Assembly (NCBI GenBank): GCA_013695565.1
Contig: JACDAG010000714.1
Location: 1 to 10,467 of the forward strand
Direction of reading: 5' to 3'
Length of the DNA: 10,467 bases
Source: Bradyrhizobium sp.
GTDB taxonomy: Bacteria > Pseudomonadota > Alphaproteobacteria > Rhizobiales > Xanthobacteraceae
The position numbers and the translations under genes were made by a program. Within the stretch, counting starts at the first letter, position 1. Each line of letters begins with the position of its first letter. Below, piece after piece: positions 1-6,170 of the stretch. The notes beneath the pieces were generated by a model. The model was given only the letters and a program-made list of their open reading frames with translations. It made no database searches and was not told the DNA's origin.

Positions 1-381
1 TCAGCGCTGCGCGAGCTTCACGAAGAGGTCGGCCTGGAACAAGGCGAGGGCGATGTGCTGGGCCTGCTCGATGATTATCCGACCCGATCCGGCTATTTGA
101 TCACGCCGGTCGTGGTGTGGGTGAGCACGCAGGCTGCGATCGTGCCGAACCCGGCGGAGGTCGATTCCGTCCATCGCATCGCGCTCGACACGATCGAACG
201 GGAAGATGCGTTCAGCTTCACCACCATCCCCGAAAGCACGCGGCGCGTGATCCGCTTTCGCCTGTTCGACCAGTTCATCCACGCGCCGACGGCGGCGCTG
301 ATCTATCAATTCCGCGAAGTGCTGGCGGGCCGCAATACCCGTGTAGTCGAACTTGAGCAGCCGGTCTTCGCCTGGAAGTAG
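1..381 (+). CDS. NUDIX hydrolase, 3' end of gene (5' part outside the window)
   Basis: The reading frame is open from base 1 to a TAG at 379-381 and codes for 126 residues. It begins inside the NUDIX box: fragment residues 4-12 read RELHEEVGL, matching the REXXEEXG(L/I/V) half of the signature whose glutamates bind the catalytic Mg. NUDIX enzymes cleave nucleoside diphosphates linked to another group. The later part, with VHRIALDTIERED near residue 60 and a long C-terminal helix region, recalls the CoA pyrophosphatase branch, but it lacks the FLMDP-type segment I would expect there, so the substrate is left open. The N-terminal half of the domain is missing only because the window starts there. 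An ATG at 55 is in frame but lies after the NUDIX box and is not the start. No partner gene is close; a repeat follows 16 bp after the stop. Confidence 0.85.
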   Translation, partial: SALRELHEEVGLEQGEGDVLGLLDDYPTRSGYLITPVVVWVSTQAAIVPNPAEVDSVHRIALDTIEREDAFSFTTIPESTRRVIRFRLFDQFIHAPTAALIYQFREVLAGRNTRVVELEQPVFAWK

Positions 382-397
382 GGCACGAATGCCACAA

Positions 398-512
398 CGT
401 CATTGCGAGCGAAGCGAAGCAATCCATTTCGCAGCTCAGCAACACAAGGATGGATTGCTTCGTCTCTGCGCTCCCTTGCGCAAACGCTTCGCGTTTGTTG
501 CAGGCAATGACG
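398..512. repeat. Palindromic intergenic repeat with 9-bp terminal inverted repeats (REP/MITE-like)
   Basis: The element starts CGTCATTGC (398-406) and ends with its exact reverse complement GCAATGACG (504-512). Inside are a 12-bp inverted pair, GAAGCAATCCAT (416-427) and ATGGATTGCTTC (450-461), and a compact hairpin CAAACGC-TTC-GCGTTTG (481-497). The CGTCATTGCGAGCGAAGCGA type of sequence is, from memory, a high-copy intergenic repeat in Bradyrhizobium and Rhodopseudomonas genomes. No transposase is encoded, so if mobile it would move in trans. It ends exactly where the ribosome-binding site of the next gene begins, so it would be transcribed as most of that gene's leader. Confidence 0.8.
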
Positions 513-520
513 GAAGGAGG
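512..520 (+). promoter_or_regulatory. Strong Shine-Dalgarno site that fixes the Bug gene start at 528
   Basis: GGAAGGAGG at 512-520 is an unusually complete match to the anti-Shine-Dalgarno sequence. It lies 7 bases before the ATG at 528. This decides against the in-frame ATGs at 450 and 507, which fall inside the palindromic repeat and would put non-signal residues in front of the export signal. An ATG at 521 is out of frame and directly abuts the site. Confidence 0.8.
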
Positions 521-527
521 ATGCATA

Positions 528-1502
528 ATGTCGTTTCGGAATAAATTGCTTTGCGTTGCCGCGATCGGCCTGAGCGCTACCCTCACTCCCGCCAACGCGC
601 AAAACTATCCGAACCGGGCGATCACGCTGGTGATTCCGTTCGCCCCCGGCGGCTCGACCTCGATCGTCGGCCGCGGCATCGCCGACAAGATGAGCGAACT
701 GCTCGGCGAGAAGGTCGTGGTCGATAATCGTCCCGGTGCGGGCGGCACGATCGGGACCAAGGCGGTCGCCAAGAGCGATCCCGACGGCTACACGCTGGTG
801 CTGGGTTACACCGGCACCCTCGCGATCGGGCCCTCGCTCTACAAGAGCGTCGGCTATGATCCGCGCAAGGATTTCGCGCCGATCGGGCTGATCGGCAATG
901 CGCCGAATTCGCTGGTGGTCAATCCGTCGTTCCCGGCCAAGACCGTTGCGGAACTGATCGCCTACGCCAAGGCCAATCCCGGCAAGGTCAATTTCGGCTC
1001 GGCCGGCGCGGGTACGGCGAGCCATATCACCGGCGAATATTTCGCCCGCACCGCCGGGATCACGCTGGTGCATATTCCCTACAAGGGCACCGGTCCGGCG
1101 CTGACCGATCTGTTGGGCGGCCATATCCCGATGGCGTTCGCGCCGATCCCGGCCTCGCACCCGAATGTCACGGCCGGCAAATTACGCGCACTCGCCGTGA
1201 CCAGCACGACCCGCTCGGGCCTGTTGCCGGATGTGCCGACGATGGCGGAAGCGGGCCTGTCCGGCTTCGACGCGTCGCTGTATTACGGCCTCGCGGCCCC
1301 CACCGGCACGCCGCGTGTCATCATCGACAAGCTCAACAAGGTGCTGCGGGACGCGCTGGCTTCCGAGGAAGTCAAACGGCAATTGGGCAATGACGGCACC
1401 GAGATCACGCCGGGCACGCCGGAAGACTATGCCGATTTCATCGACAAGGATGAAAAGAAATGGGCGCAACTGGTCAAGGCCAGCGGCGTCGAGCAGGAGT
1501 GA
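528..1502 (+). CDS. Bug-family (TctC-type) periplasmic tricarboxylate/carboxylate-binding protein
   Basis: The 324-residue protein has the usual length for this family. Residues 1-24 are a Sec signal peptide ending PANA, with likely cleavage before Q25. Family marks follow in order: NYPNRAITLVIPFAPGG (26-42), NRPGAGGTIG (67-76), DPDGYTL (84-90), HIPYKGTGPALTDLLGG (182-198) and PDVPTMAEAGLSGF (234-247). Bug proteins bind small carboxylates in the periplasm and normally hand them to a TctAB membrane pair, but no tctA or tctB is present here, so it is an orphan receptor; such orphans are common in this family. After PGG-S-T the usual Asp of the ligand pocket (consensus PGG-x-T-D) is replaced by Ser45. 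The ligand cannot be read from sequence. The gene for an exported lysozyme-like protein follows after 61 bp. Confidence 0.93.
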   Translation: MSFRNKLLCVAAIGLSATLTPANAQNYPNRAITLVIPFAPGGSTSIVGRGIADKMSELLGEKVVVDNRPGAGGTIGTKAVAKSDPDGYTLVLGYTGTLAIGPSLYKSVGYDPRKDFAPIGLIGNAPNSLVVNPSFPAKTVAELIAYAKANPGKVNFGSAGAGTASHITGEYFARTAGITLVHIPYKGTGPALTDLLGGHIPMAFAPIPASHPNVTAGKLRALAVTSTTRSGLLPDVPTMAEAGLSGFDASLYYGLAAPTGTPRVIIDKLNKVLRDALASEEVKRQLGNDGTEITPGTPEDYADFIDKDEKKWAQLVKASGVEQE

Positions 1503-1563
1503 GCGACGGACGGTCGGGCCGTTTCGGGGCTGACTTGAGCCCGGCACTTGCTACAACAAGGCG

Positions 1564-2751
1564 ATGCGCCCGCAATTGATTCGTCTCTGCTTTGGCCTTG
1601 CCGCGCTCGCGCTAGCCGCGGGCGCGCCGCCGGCTTTGGCCATGGACGCGCTGCCGGCCTCGACGGCGGATGCGATGGCGCAGGCCGCCTCGCCACAGGC
1701 GATCGCAGAGTACCGCCGCAAGCTGAAGGAATATCAGGCCGCGCGCGCCACGTTCGAGCAGGAGGCCGAACCCTACTGGACCTCGATTGCCGAAAAACGG
1801 CGTGGCCGCAACGCCAAGCGGCGCGAGCGGCAGGCCATTACGCTCGAAGATTATGTGCTGACGCAGCCACCGCTTTACGACGGGCCGAAGCGGCCGGTGA
1901 ATCCGGAACCCGACGACACGCCGCGCGAGCGCAAGCCGCTTCCGGTGGTCGCCGATTTCCTGCAAGCCGCCGTGACGCATTTCCAGTTTACGCCGCAGCG
2001 GCCCGCCAGCGAGGTCGAGTTCAAGCGTGCCTATGGCCGCGTCGCCTTGGCTTCCGGGCTGACCCGCGAGCAGATCGTGCGGGTCTATTCGTTCGAGACC
2101 GGCGGCACCGGCAATCACGACATGCAATCCGGATTGAGCGCCTCGCGTCCGGGCTCGCGCGCGATCTCGACGGCGGTTGGCTACAACCAGTTGCTCACCA
2201 CCAACAGCGTCTCGCTGCTCGCCGAACAGGGGCAGGATATCGTCAAGGCGCTGGCCGAAAAGGCTGCCGGCCTGTCAGGTCCGGCGCGCAAGGCGATGGA
2301 TCACAAACTGGCGGTGTTGAAGCGGATGGTGGCGTTCACGCGCTCGGTGCCGGTGCAATGGTCGGAGCACGAGAAGCTCGCCAACACGCCGCAGGGCTGG
2401 GGGGTCCACGCCATGGTGCTGGACATCGACGTCGGCCCGCTGCTGCAGACCCACAAGCTCCTGACCTCGGTGCTGTTCGCGCGCGCCAAGGGCTACACCA
2501 AACCGCTCAGCGCCGCCGAACTCGAGATGATGAACCTGACCGGCGATAGTACCGGACTCGACATGGTGACGATGCCGCAGGCGACGCGCGAGCAGGTGCC
2601 GACCTCGAACTTCTTCCAGCGCGGCGGCTACGAACGCAACCCGGTCGCAATCCGCCACAACACGGTGGCGAAGCTTTTGGCGATCACCGATGAGCGGATG
2701 GATGTCAACAGCACCAAGCCGGGCGCCAAGGAACTGGCGGCGGCGCTTTAG
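1564..2751 (+). CDS. Exported protein with a lysozyme/transglycosylase-like signature, function unproven
   Basis: The 395-residue product starts with a signal peptide (residues 1-26, ending PPALA just before M27), so it should act in the periplasm or outside. Residues 45-95 are highly charged and probably helical, followed by a Pro-rich stretch (102-127). A segment from about 153 to 215 resembles a lysozyme-like fold: a helix with FETGGTG (Glu178 as candidate catalytic acid), then STAVGYNQLLTTNS (202-215), which mirrors the G-x-x-Q-(I/L) motif after the catalytic Glu in lytic transglycosylases. This suggests action on peptidoglycan, but it is pattern reading and the family is not one I can name. 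The ATG at 1564 has only a weak ribosome site (AAGG at 1558-1561). The long overlapping frame at 1548-2549 lacks any recognizable domain and is a shadow. Confidence 0.8.
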   Translation: MRPQLIRLCFGLAALALAAGAPPALAMDALPASTADAMAQAASPQAIAEYRRKLKEYQAARATFEQEAEPYWTSIAEKRRGRNAKRRERQAITLEDYVLTQPPLYDGPKRPVNPEPDDTPRERKPLPVVADFLQAAVTHFQFTPQRPASEVEFKRAYGRVALASGLTREQIVRVYSFETGGTGNHDMQSGLSASRPGSRAISTAVGYNQLLTTNSVSLLAEQGQDIVKALAEKAAGLSGPARKAMDHKLAVLKRMVAFTRSVPVQWSEHEKLANTPQGWGVHAMVLDIDVGPLLQTHKLLTSVLFARAKGYTKPLSAAELEMMNLTGDSTGLDMVTMPQATREQVPTSNFFQRGGYERNPVAIRHNTVAKLLAITDERMDVNSTKPGAKELAAAL

Positions 2752-2879
2752 CTTGTCGTCGTCCCGGCGAACGCCGGGACCCATAAGCCGTGAACCATCG
2801 TTCGGGCAGAGCGTTAGATACCTTCCTTTAATTACTGGCGCCGCGGAGTATGGATCCCGGCGTTCGCCGGGATGACAAG
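2752..2879. repeat. Palindromic repeat pair between convergent genes, possible two-way terminator
   Basis: Two near-identical GC hairpins face each other. GTCCCGGCG-AA-CGCCGGGAC at 2761-2780 and ATCCCGGCG-TT-CGCCGGGAT at 2854-2873 each have 9-bp perfect stems with 2-base loops. The flanks are also inverted copies: CTTGTCGTC (2752-2760) against GATGACAAG (2871-2879), and CCCATA (2780-2785) against TATGGA (2849-2854, one mismatch). The outer arms can therefore pair into one long stem-loop of about 128 bp. It fills the gap between two convergent genes, starting on the base after the upstream stop. The placement fits transcription termination or mRNA 3'-end protection for both, although no U-run follows. 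This CCCGGCGAACGCCGGG type is, from memory, a dispersed repeat of Bradyrhizobium and relatives. Confidence 0.8.
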
Positions 2880-2896
2880 GGTGGTTAAACGCGCCT

Positions 2897-3202
2897 TCAA
2901 TTCGCGCCGAACTTGAACTTGCCGTCGTCTTCGAGATAGGGGCCGGTCCGCATATAGAGCTGGCCGTTCTCGCCGACGAAGAACAGCGTGCCCTTTGCTA
3001 CCTTCTTGGCGCCCTTGAGCAGCGTACCGGCGTTGTTGGTGCCCAGCTTGTACGCAAGCGTCTTGCCGTCCTTGCCGTAGGCATAACCCGTGCCGGACTT
3101 CAGCTCCCAGGGCGTCGGCGCGGCGGCCTGCGCGAGGGCGGGTGTCGCAAGCCCCGTCAGTGCTGCCGCGATCAAAAAGGTTTTGATTGAAATTTTTGCC
3201 AT
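2897..3202 (-). CDS. Small exported protein of unknown function (101 aa)
   Basis: The start is the ATG at 3202-3200, preceded by a strong GGGAGGGA ribosome site (3208-3215 on plus). The longer open frame reaching 3334 adds residues without a ribosome site and would bury the signal peptide. Residues 1-24 form a Sec signal ending TPALA, with cleavage before Q25. The mature part of about 77 residues is rich in Gly, Lys, Tyr and Phe, has no Cys, and looks like a small beta protein: GTGYAYGKDGKTLAYKLG, then GTLFFVGENGQLYMRTG. I do not recognise a named domain. It is divergent from the six-cysteine exported protein gene, with 206 bp between the starts. Convergent termination is likely in the repeat 18 bp downstream. 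Confidence 0.78.
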   Translation of the reverse strand: MAKISIKTFLIAAALTGLATPALAQAAAPTPWELKSGTGYAYGKDGKTLAYKLGTNNAGTLLKGAKKVAKGTLFFVGENGQLYMRTGPYLEDDGKFKFGAN

Positions 3203-3245
3203 CGTCGTCCCTCCCAGCGGCCAAAATTGGCTTCCGCCCCATCTC

Positions 3246-3279
3246 TTTGAACAAATCACGAACGCAGTTATCCCGTCAA
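3246..3279 (-). promoter_or_regulatory. Candidate sigma-70 promoter for the 101-aa protein gene (weak)
   Basis: On the minus strand TTGACG (plus 3274-3279) matches the -35 consensus at five of six bases. About 17 bases further on, ATTTGT (around 3251-3256) is only a poor -10. A start near 3245 would give a leader of about 45 bases before the ribosome site and ATG at 3202. The rest of this 206-bp divergent region (3203-3408) shows no clear plus-strand promoter and no obvious operator palindrome. Confidence 0.3.
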
Positions 3280-3408
3280 TATGACGAGATGTCCAACCAT
3301 CACGCTTTCTCTGCGACTTTGTGATTCCCCGCATTGCACTTCGCGACTATGTTCCGGTTTCCGGCTACAAACGCGCTATTGCCTGAAAACGTTATAGGGA
3401 TGATTCGG

Positions 3409-3888
3409 ATGAACCTCGTTATGAAGATCGGCTTGGGTGCTGCGCTGTCGCTCATGACGCTGGTTTCCGCCGCCCAGGCCGACGAATTCAAGCTCAGCAA
3501 CAACCAGCGGATTTCCTGCAGCCGGGGCCTGAGCCCGGGCAAGCTGAACACCGCGACCTGCAAATCCTATGCGTATGTCTTCAACATCAAGACCTCGGAA
3601 TATTACCGCTGCCAGGTCACGCTGGCGCTGACGCGCGACAACAAGGAAGTCATCAACGTCCAGGCCGACGGCAGCTGCGCCAAGAAGCCGCGCATCTTCG
3701 AGACCGATTCGAACTATTCGTTCGACGCGACCGAAACCGAACCGCCGAACACCAATTCGTTCTTCGGCCCCGGCGGATATTCGGTGTGGGCCAGCGACAA
3801 CAATGCGCGGAAGGTGCGCGGCTGCATCATCATCTCGTCCGGCCTCGGCTCCGACATCTCGAAATGCCTCGACATGAAGTTCGAGTGA
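3409..3888 (+). CDS. Exported six-cysteine protein of unknown function (159 aa)
   Basis: The ATG at 3409 is preferred because AGGGA (3396-3400) lies 8 bases upstream and the product then opens with a compact signal peptide (1-24, ending SAAQA before D25). In-frame ATGs at 3334, 3400 and 3421 are alternatives; 3334 and 3400 would lengthen the n-region and 3421 has poorer spacing. The mature protein of about 135 residues has exactly six Cys, at 37, 51, 68, 90, 139 and 153, which suggests three disulfides formed in the periplasm. It is rich in Ser, Asn, Lys and Tyr, with FFGPGGYSVWASDNN near 118-131, and has no later membrane segment or catalytic motif I can name. The stop codon is 12 bp before the acetyltransferase start, so the two are probably cotranscribed. 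Confidence 0.8.
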   Translation: MNLVMKIGLGAALSLMTLVSAAQADEFKLSNNQRISCSRGLSPGKLNTATCKSYAYVFNIKTSEYYRCQVTLALTRDNKEVINVQADGSCAKKPRIFETDSNYSFDATETEPPNTNSFFGPGGYSVWASDNNARKVRGCIIISSGLGSDISKCLDMKFE

Positions 3889-3900
3889 TGGACGGCGAGC

Positions 3901-4563
3901 GTGACAAGCGCCCCGTCCGCAGCCCGCTTGCCGCCGCCGCCCTGGCCGTTTCCTGAACGGCTTCCGTTTGCGGGACGCTCGGTGTCCCTTGAACCGCTTG
4001 GCGTCGAACATATCGACGAGCTCTGGCGCGCCGCGCAGGGCGCCGATGCGTCATTTGCCTATTTGCGCTATGGACCGTTCGCTCAGCAGCGCGACTTGCA
4101 GGAACTGATCACCGAACTGGCCGGGCGGGTCGATCAGCCGTTCTGGGCGGTGCGGGCGAAAAGCAGCGGCGTGGCTCAAGGCTGGCTGTCGCTGTGCGAC
4201 GTCTATCCGCAAGATGGCGCGATCGAGATCGGCAGCATCTGGTTTTCACCGGCGCTGCAACGAACGCGGGCCGCGACCGAAGCGAACTTTCTGCTGATGC
4301 AGTATGCGATGGACCAGTTGCAGTATCAGCGGCTGGTCTGGCGCTGCAACGCGCTCAATCAGGCGTCCATGAACGCGGCGGCGCGCTACGGCTTTACTCC
4401 CGAAGGTACCTGGCGTGGCTCGGCCTTCAGCAAGGGGCTGCGCTGCGACGTGGCCTGGTATTCGATCCTTGCGGCCGAATGGCCGGCGCGCCGCGCCGCC
4501 GAGAATTTCGATGAAGATGGCCGCGCACGCAACCGGCTGGTACACGCGCCGACTACTCCCTGA
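3901..4563 (+). CDS. GNAT-family N-acetyltransferase (RimJ/RimL-like)
   Basis: The 220-residue cytoplasmic protein uses a GTG start at 3901; no in-frame ATG precedes the domain, and the ribosome site is weak. Order of marks: SVSLEPLGVEHIDELWRA (27-44, first strand and helix), PFWAVRAKSSGVAQGWLSL (80-98), EIGSIWFSP (109-117, central strand), LQRTRAATEANFLLMQYA (119-136, acetyl-CoA loop and helix), then RLVWRCNALNQASMNAAARYGFTPEGTWR (144-172), which is the N-x-x-S-x5-7-GF-x-x-EG-x-R ending typical of RimJ/RimL relatives. The loop reads QRTRAATEA, so the usual glycines of Q/R-x-x-G-x-G/A are missing, as in some members of this branch. Substrate is unknown; amine or protein N-terminus are both possible. 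The stop is 15 bp from the convergent REC-EAL gene stop. Confidence 0.87.
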   Translation: MTSAPSAARLPPPPWPFPERLPFAGRSVSLEPLGVEHIDELWRAAQGADASFAYLRYGPFAQQRDLQELITELAGRVDQPFWAVRAKSSGVAQGWLSLCDVYPQDGAIEIGSIWFSPALQRTRAATEANFLLMQYAMDQLQYQRLVWRCNALNQASMNAAARYGFTPEGTWRGSAFSKGLRCDVAWYSILAAEWPARRAAENFDEDGRARNRLVHAPTTP

Positions 4564-4578
4564 TCCAACTGAACGCCC

Positions 4579-5796
4579 TCACGTTCTTGAACCGGAGGAG
4601 GATGTCAGCACGGGGCGCGAGCGGGCAAATTTCCTGACCCCCATGGGCTTGCCGAACAGATAGCCCTGCATCAGATCGAACCCCAGGCCGTGGGCTGCGA
4701 GAAAATCGGCGCGGGTTTCGATGCCCTGGGCGACCGCCCGCGCACCATTGTCCTGGGCCAGCTCGACGATCTGGCGGCACACCGCCTGCTTCAACCGGTC
4801 ATCCGCGCAGCCGGTGACGAATTGATGATCGACCTTCAGCTCGACGAACGGAAAATTCCGAAGTCCCATCAAGGGTGGCCATTCCGCGCCGACATTGTCG
4901 ATCACGATCGCGATATTATGCAGGCGGACCTGTCTTGCGACATCGACCACGAGATCCAGATTATCGATCACCTGAGCGCAATCGATCTCGATCAGCAAGC
5001 CGCCGAACGCCGGATGCTCAGGCAGCGCGCGGCACAGATTGTGTACCGCCTCCCGGTTGCCGAAAAACGAGACCGGCATATTGATCGAGAGATCGACCGG
5101 CCCCTGCTGGTCGAGAAGGTAGCGCCAATCCTCGACGGCGCGGCCAATCACGAATTCAGACAGTTTGCGAAAATGCGGATCGTTGTCGTCGTGGATGAAG
5201 TAGGCCGGCGGAACTACCCCCCAGGCGGGGTGTCGCATCCGCACCAGCGCCTCCGCGCCGCTGGGGGCGAGAGTGCGGACATTGATCTTCTGCTGATACC
5301 ATAATTCGAGCCAGCCCGCCTTCAGCGCCTCGGCGACGTCGACCGCCGGGCTTGGCGCCGGCTCGGCCGGCAAAAGCGCTGCCACGCTGGCGCGCAGCGA
5401 TCCGGCGCTGAACGGCGTCTGCAGCGCGGGCAGCATCGCGATGCCGTATTCCTCGCCAATTTGTCGGACGGCCTTTACCATAACCGACTGCGGCTGACCG
5501 ATGACGAGAACCTGGCCGCCGAAATTCTTCTTCACGAGAATCTCGAGAATGTTGCCGATCTCGATCCCGTCAAAGGACACGCCGAGGACGACAAGGTCGG
5601 GCTGTTGCAAGTCCAGAATTCCGCCCAGCTCGCCGGCATTGCTGCATTCGCTGGTGATGAAGCCGAGATCCTCAAGAGCCTCGGAAAGAAAGGTCCGAAG
5701 GTGCTTTTTGCTGTCGGTGACACAGACACGCGGCGTCACCTTTCGTTGACCGAACCCGGCGCATCGCGCGTGCTCTACTGGATTGATGTGATTCAT
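4579..5796 (-). CDS. Degenerate receiver plus EAL-domain protein, probably catalytically inactive c-di-GMP effector
   Basis: The 405-residue protein has an N-terminal receiver-like domain (about 22-142) and a C-terminal EAL domain (about 155-395); there is no membrane segment. Active EAL domains hydrolyse c-di-GMP. Conserved here are Glu182 of EAL, Asn239, Glu270, Asp300, Lys321, Glu360 and Gln377 in LMQGYLFGKP. Changed are the second Asp of DDFG (IDNVG, Asn301) and the first Glu of AEGVE (AQGIE, Gln357), both normally needed for metal binding or catalysis. The receiver also lacks its phospho-acceptor: PDLVVLGVSF has Gly72 where Asp is expected, and the KPF loop reads TPF (127-129). I infer a phosphorylation-independent binding or scaffolding role, possibly in motility or biofilm control. 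The ATG at 5796 is preceded by GAGGGGG (plus 5801-5807). Confidence 0.88.
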   Translation of the reverse strand: MNHINPVEHARCAGFGQRKVTPRVCVTDSKKHLRTFLSEALEDLGFITSECSNAGELGGILDLQQPDLVVLGVSFDGIEIGNILEILVKKNFGGQVLVIGQPQSVMVKAVRQIGEEYGIAMLPALQTPFSAGSLRASVAALLPAEPAPSPAVDVAEALKAGWLELWYQQKINVRTLAPSGAEALVRMRHPAWGVVPPAYFIHDDNDPHFRKLSEFVIGRAVEDWRYLLDQQGPVDLSINMPVSFFGNREAVHNLCRALPEHPAFGGLLIEIDCAQVIDNLDLVVDVARQVRLHNIAIVIDNVGAEWPPLMGLRNFPFVELKVDHQFVTGCADDRLKQAVCRQIVELAQDNGARAVAQGIETRADFLAAHGLGFDLMQGYLFGKPMGVRKFARSRPVLTSSSGSRT

Positions 5797-6170
5797 GCGT
5801 CCCCCTCGTCAACGAATGTGTGCCTGCAGTCGTACATCCGCGCAGCGGTCGCAAAGATGGAATTTTCTGGATGACCCCATGAATGCCTTGGTAAGGTTAA
5901 AGCGGCGACTAAGAATAAAATTGTAACGAGTGCCGCAGGAAATCGAGCCGTTACGGCGGCAACGACTACGCGCAACGCGTGTTCGCATCGGTGGTTGGCT
6001 TGATCGACCGCCGCCGCCGCCGCGCTTGCGCGGTTATTCTCGTCGAGACGCGGTGTTCATTGGTGAGACACGTTAATGTCTGTGGTCGTTTGCCGGCGTT
6101 GCCACACTTTATGTCCGCCAACGGACGAACAAGTCGCCTCGACGCGAGTGAGGCGCACGGACTGCGGTCA
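5797..6170. other. Intergenic stretch without a convincing gene (374 bp)
   Basis: This lies between the start of the REC-EAL gene and the stop of the downstream minus-strand Bug gene. It includes a locally AT-rich patch (about 5895-5930), which may hold the REC-EAL promoter, but no -35/-10 pair stands out. Small hairpins include CCGCGC-TT-GCGCGG at 6020-6033, preceded by a GCC-type triplet run (6008-6020). A 60-codon minus-strand frame (5793-5975) overlaps the REC-EAL start by ATGA, but it uses four TTA codons in this GC-rich background and has no ribosome site, so I do not call it. The plus-strand frame running from 5979 into the Bug gene is a shadow. Confidence 0.6.
6135..6155 (-). terminator. 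Candidate terminator hairpin after the second Bug gene
   Basis: CGCCTC (6135-6140) pairs with GAGGCG (6150-6155) around a 9-base loop, starting 15 bp past the Bug stop in the minus direction. The sequence after it on minus reads ACTTGTTCGTC, only moderately T-rich. A second small hairpin, GTCCG-CCAA-CGGAC at 6113-6126, follows. Termination here fits the end of the MFS-Bug unit, but the stem is short. Confidence 0.35.

Noticed and set aside
398..512. CRISPR-like or insertion-sequence interpretation of the palindromic repeat
   Set aside because: There is one copy only in the window, no spacer periodicity and no transposase; it fits a REP/MITE-type element better.
306..1160. A minus-strand 284-codon frame covering the palindromic repeat and the first Bug gene
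   Set aside because: No domain, and opposite a well-supported Bug gene with signal peptide and strong ribosome site.
1527..1542. Hairpin GGGCT/AGCCC after the first Bug gene as a terminator
   Set aside because: Only a 5-bp stem with no T-run; too weak to call.
1548..2549. A 333-codon plus-strand frame overlapping the lysozyme-like gene
   Set aside because: Its product is an Arg/Ala/Gly-rich, low-complexity string without signal or domain, as expected from an off-frame reading of GC-rich coding DNA; the 1564-2751 frame has a signal peptide and a domain-like pattern.
6008..6033. GCC-triplet run and CCGCGC-TT-GCGCGG hairpin as a terminator
   Set aside because: It lies about 140 bp past the Bug stop and has no clear T-run on the minus strand; likely chance in GC-rich DNA.
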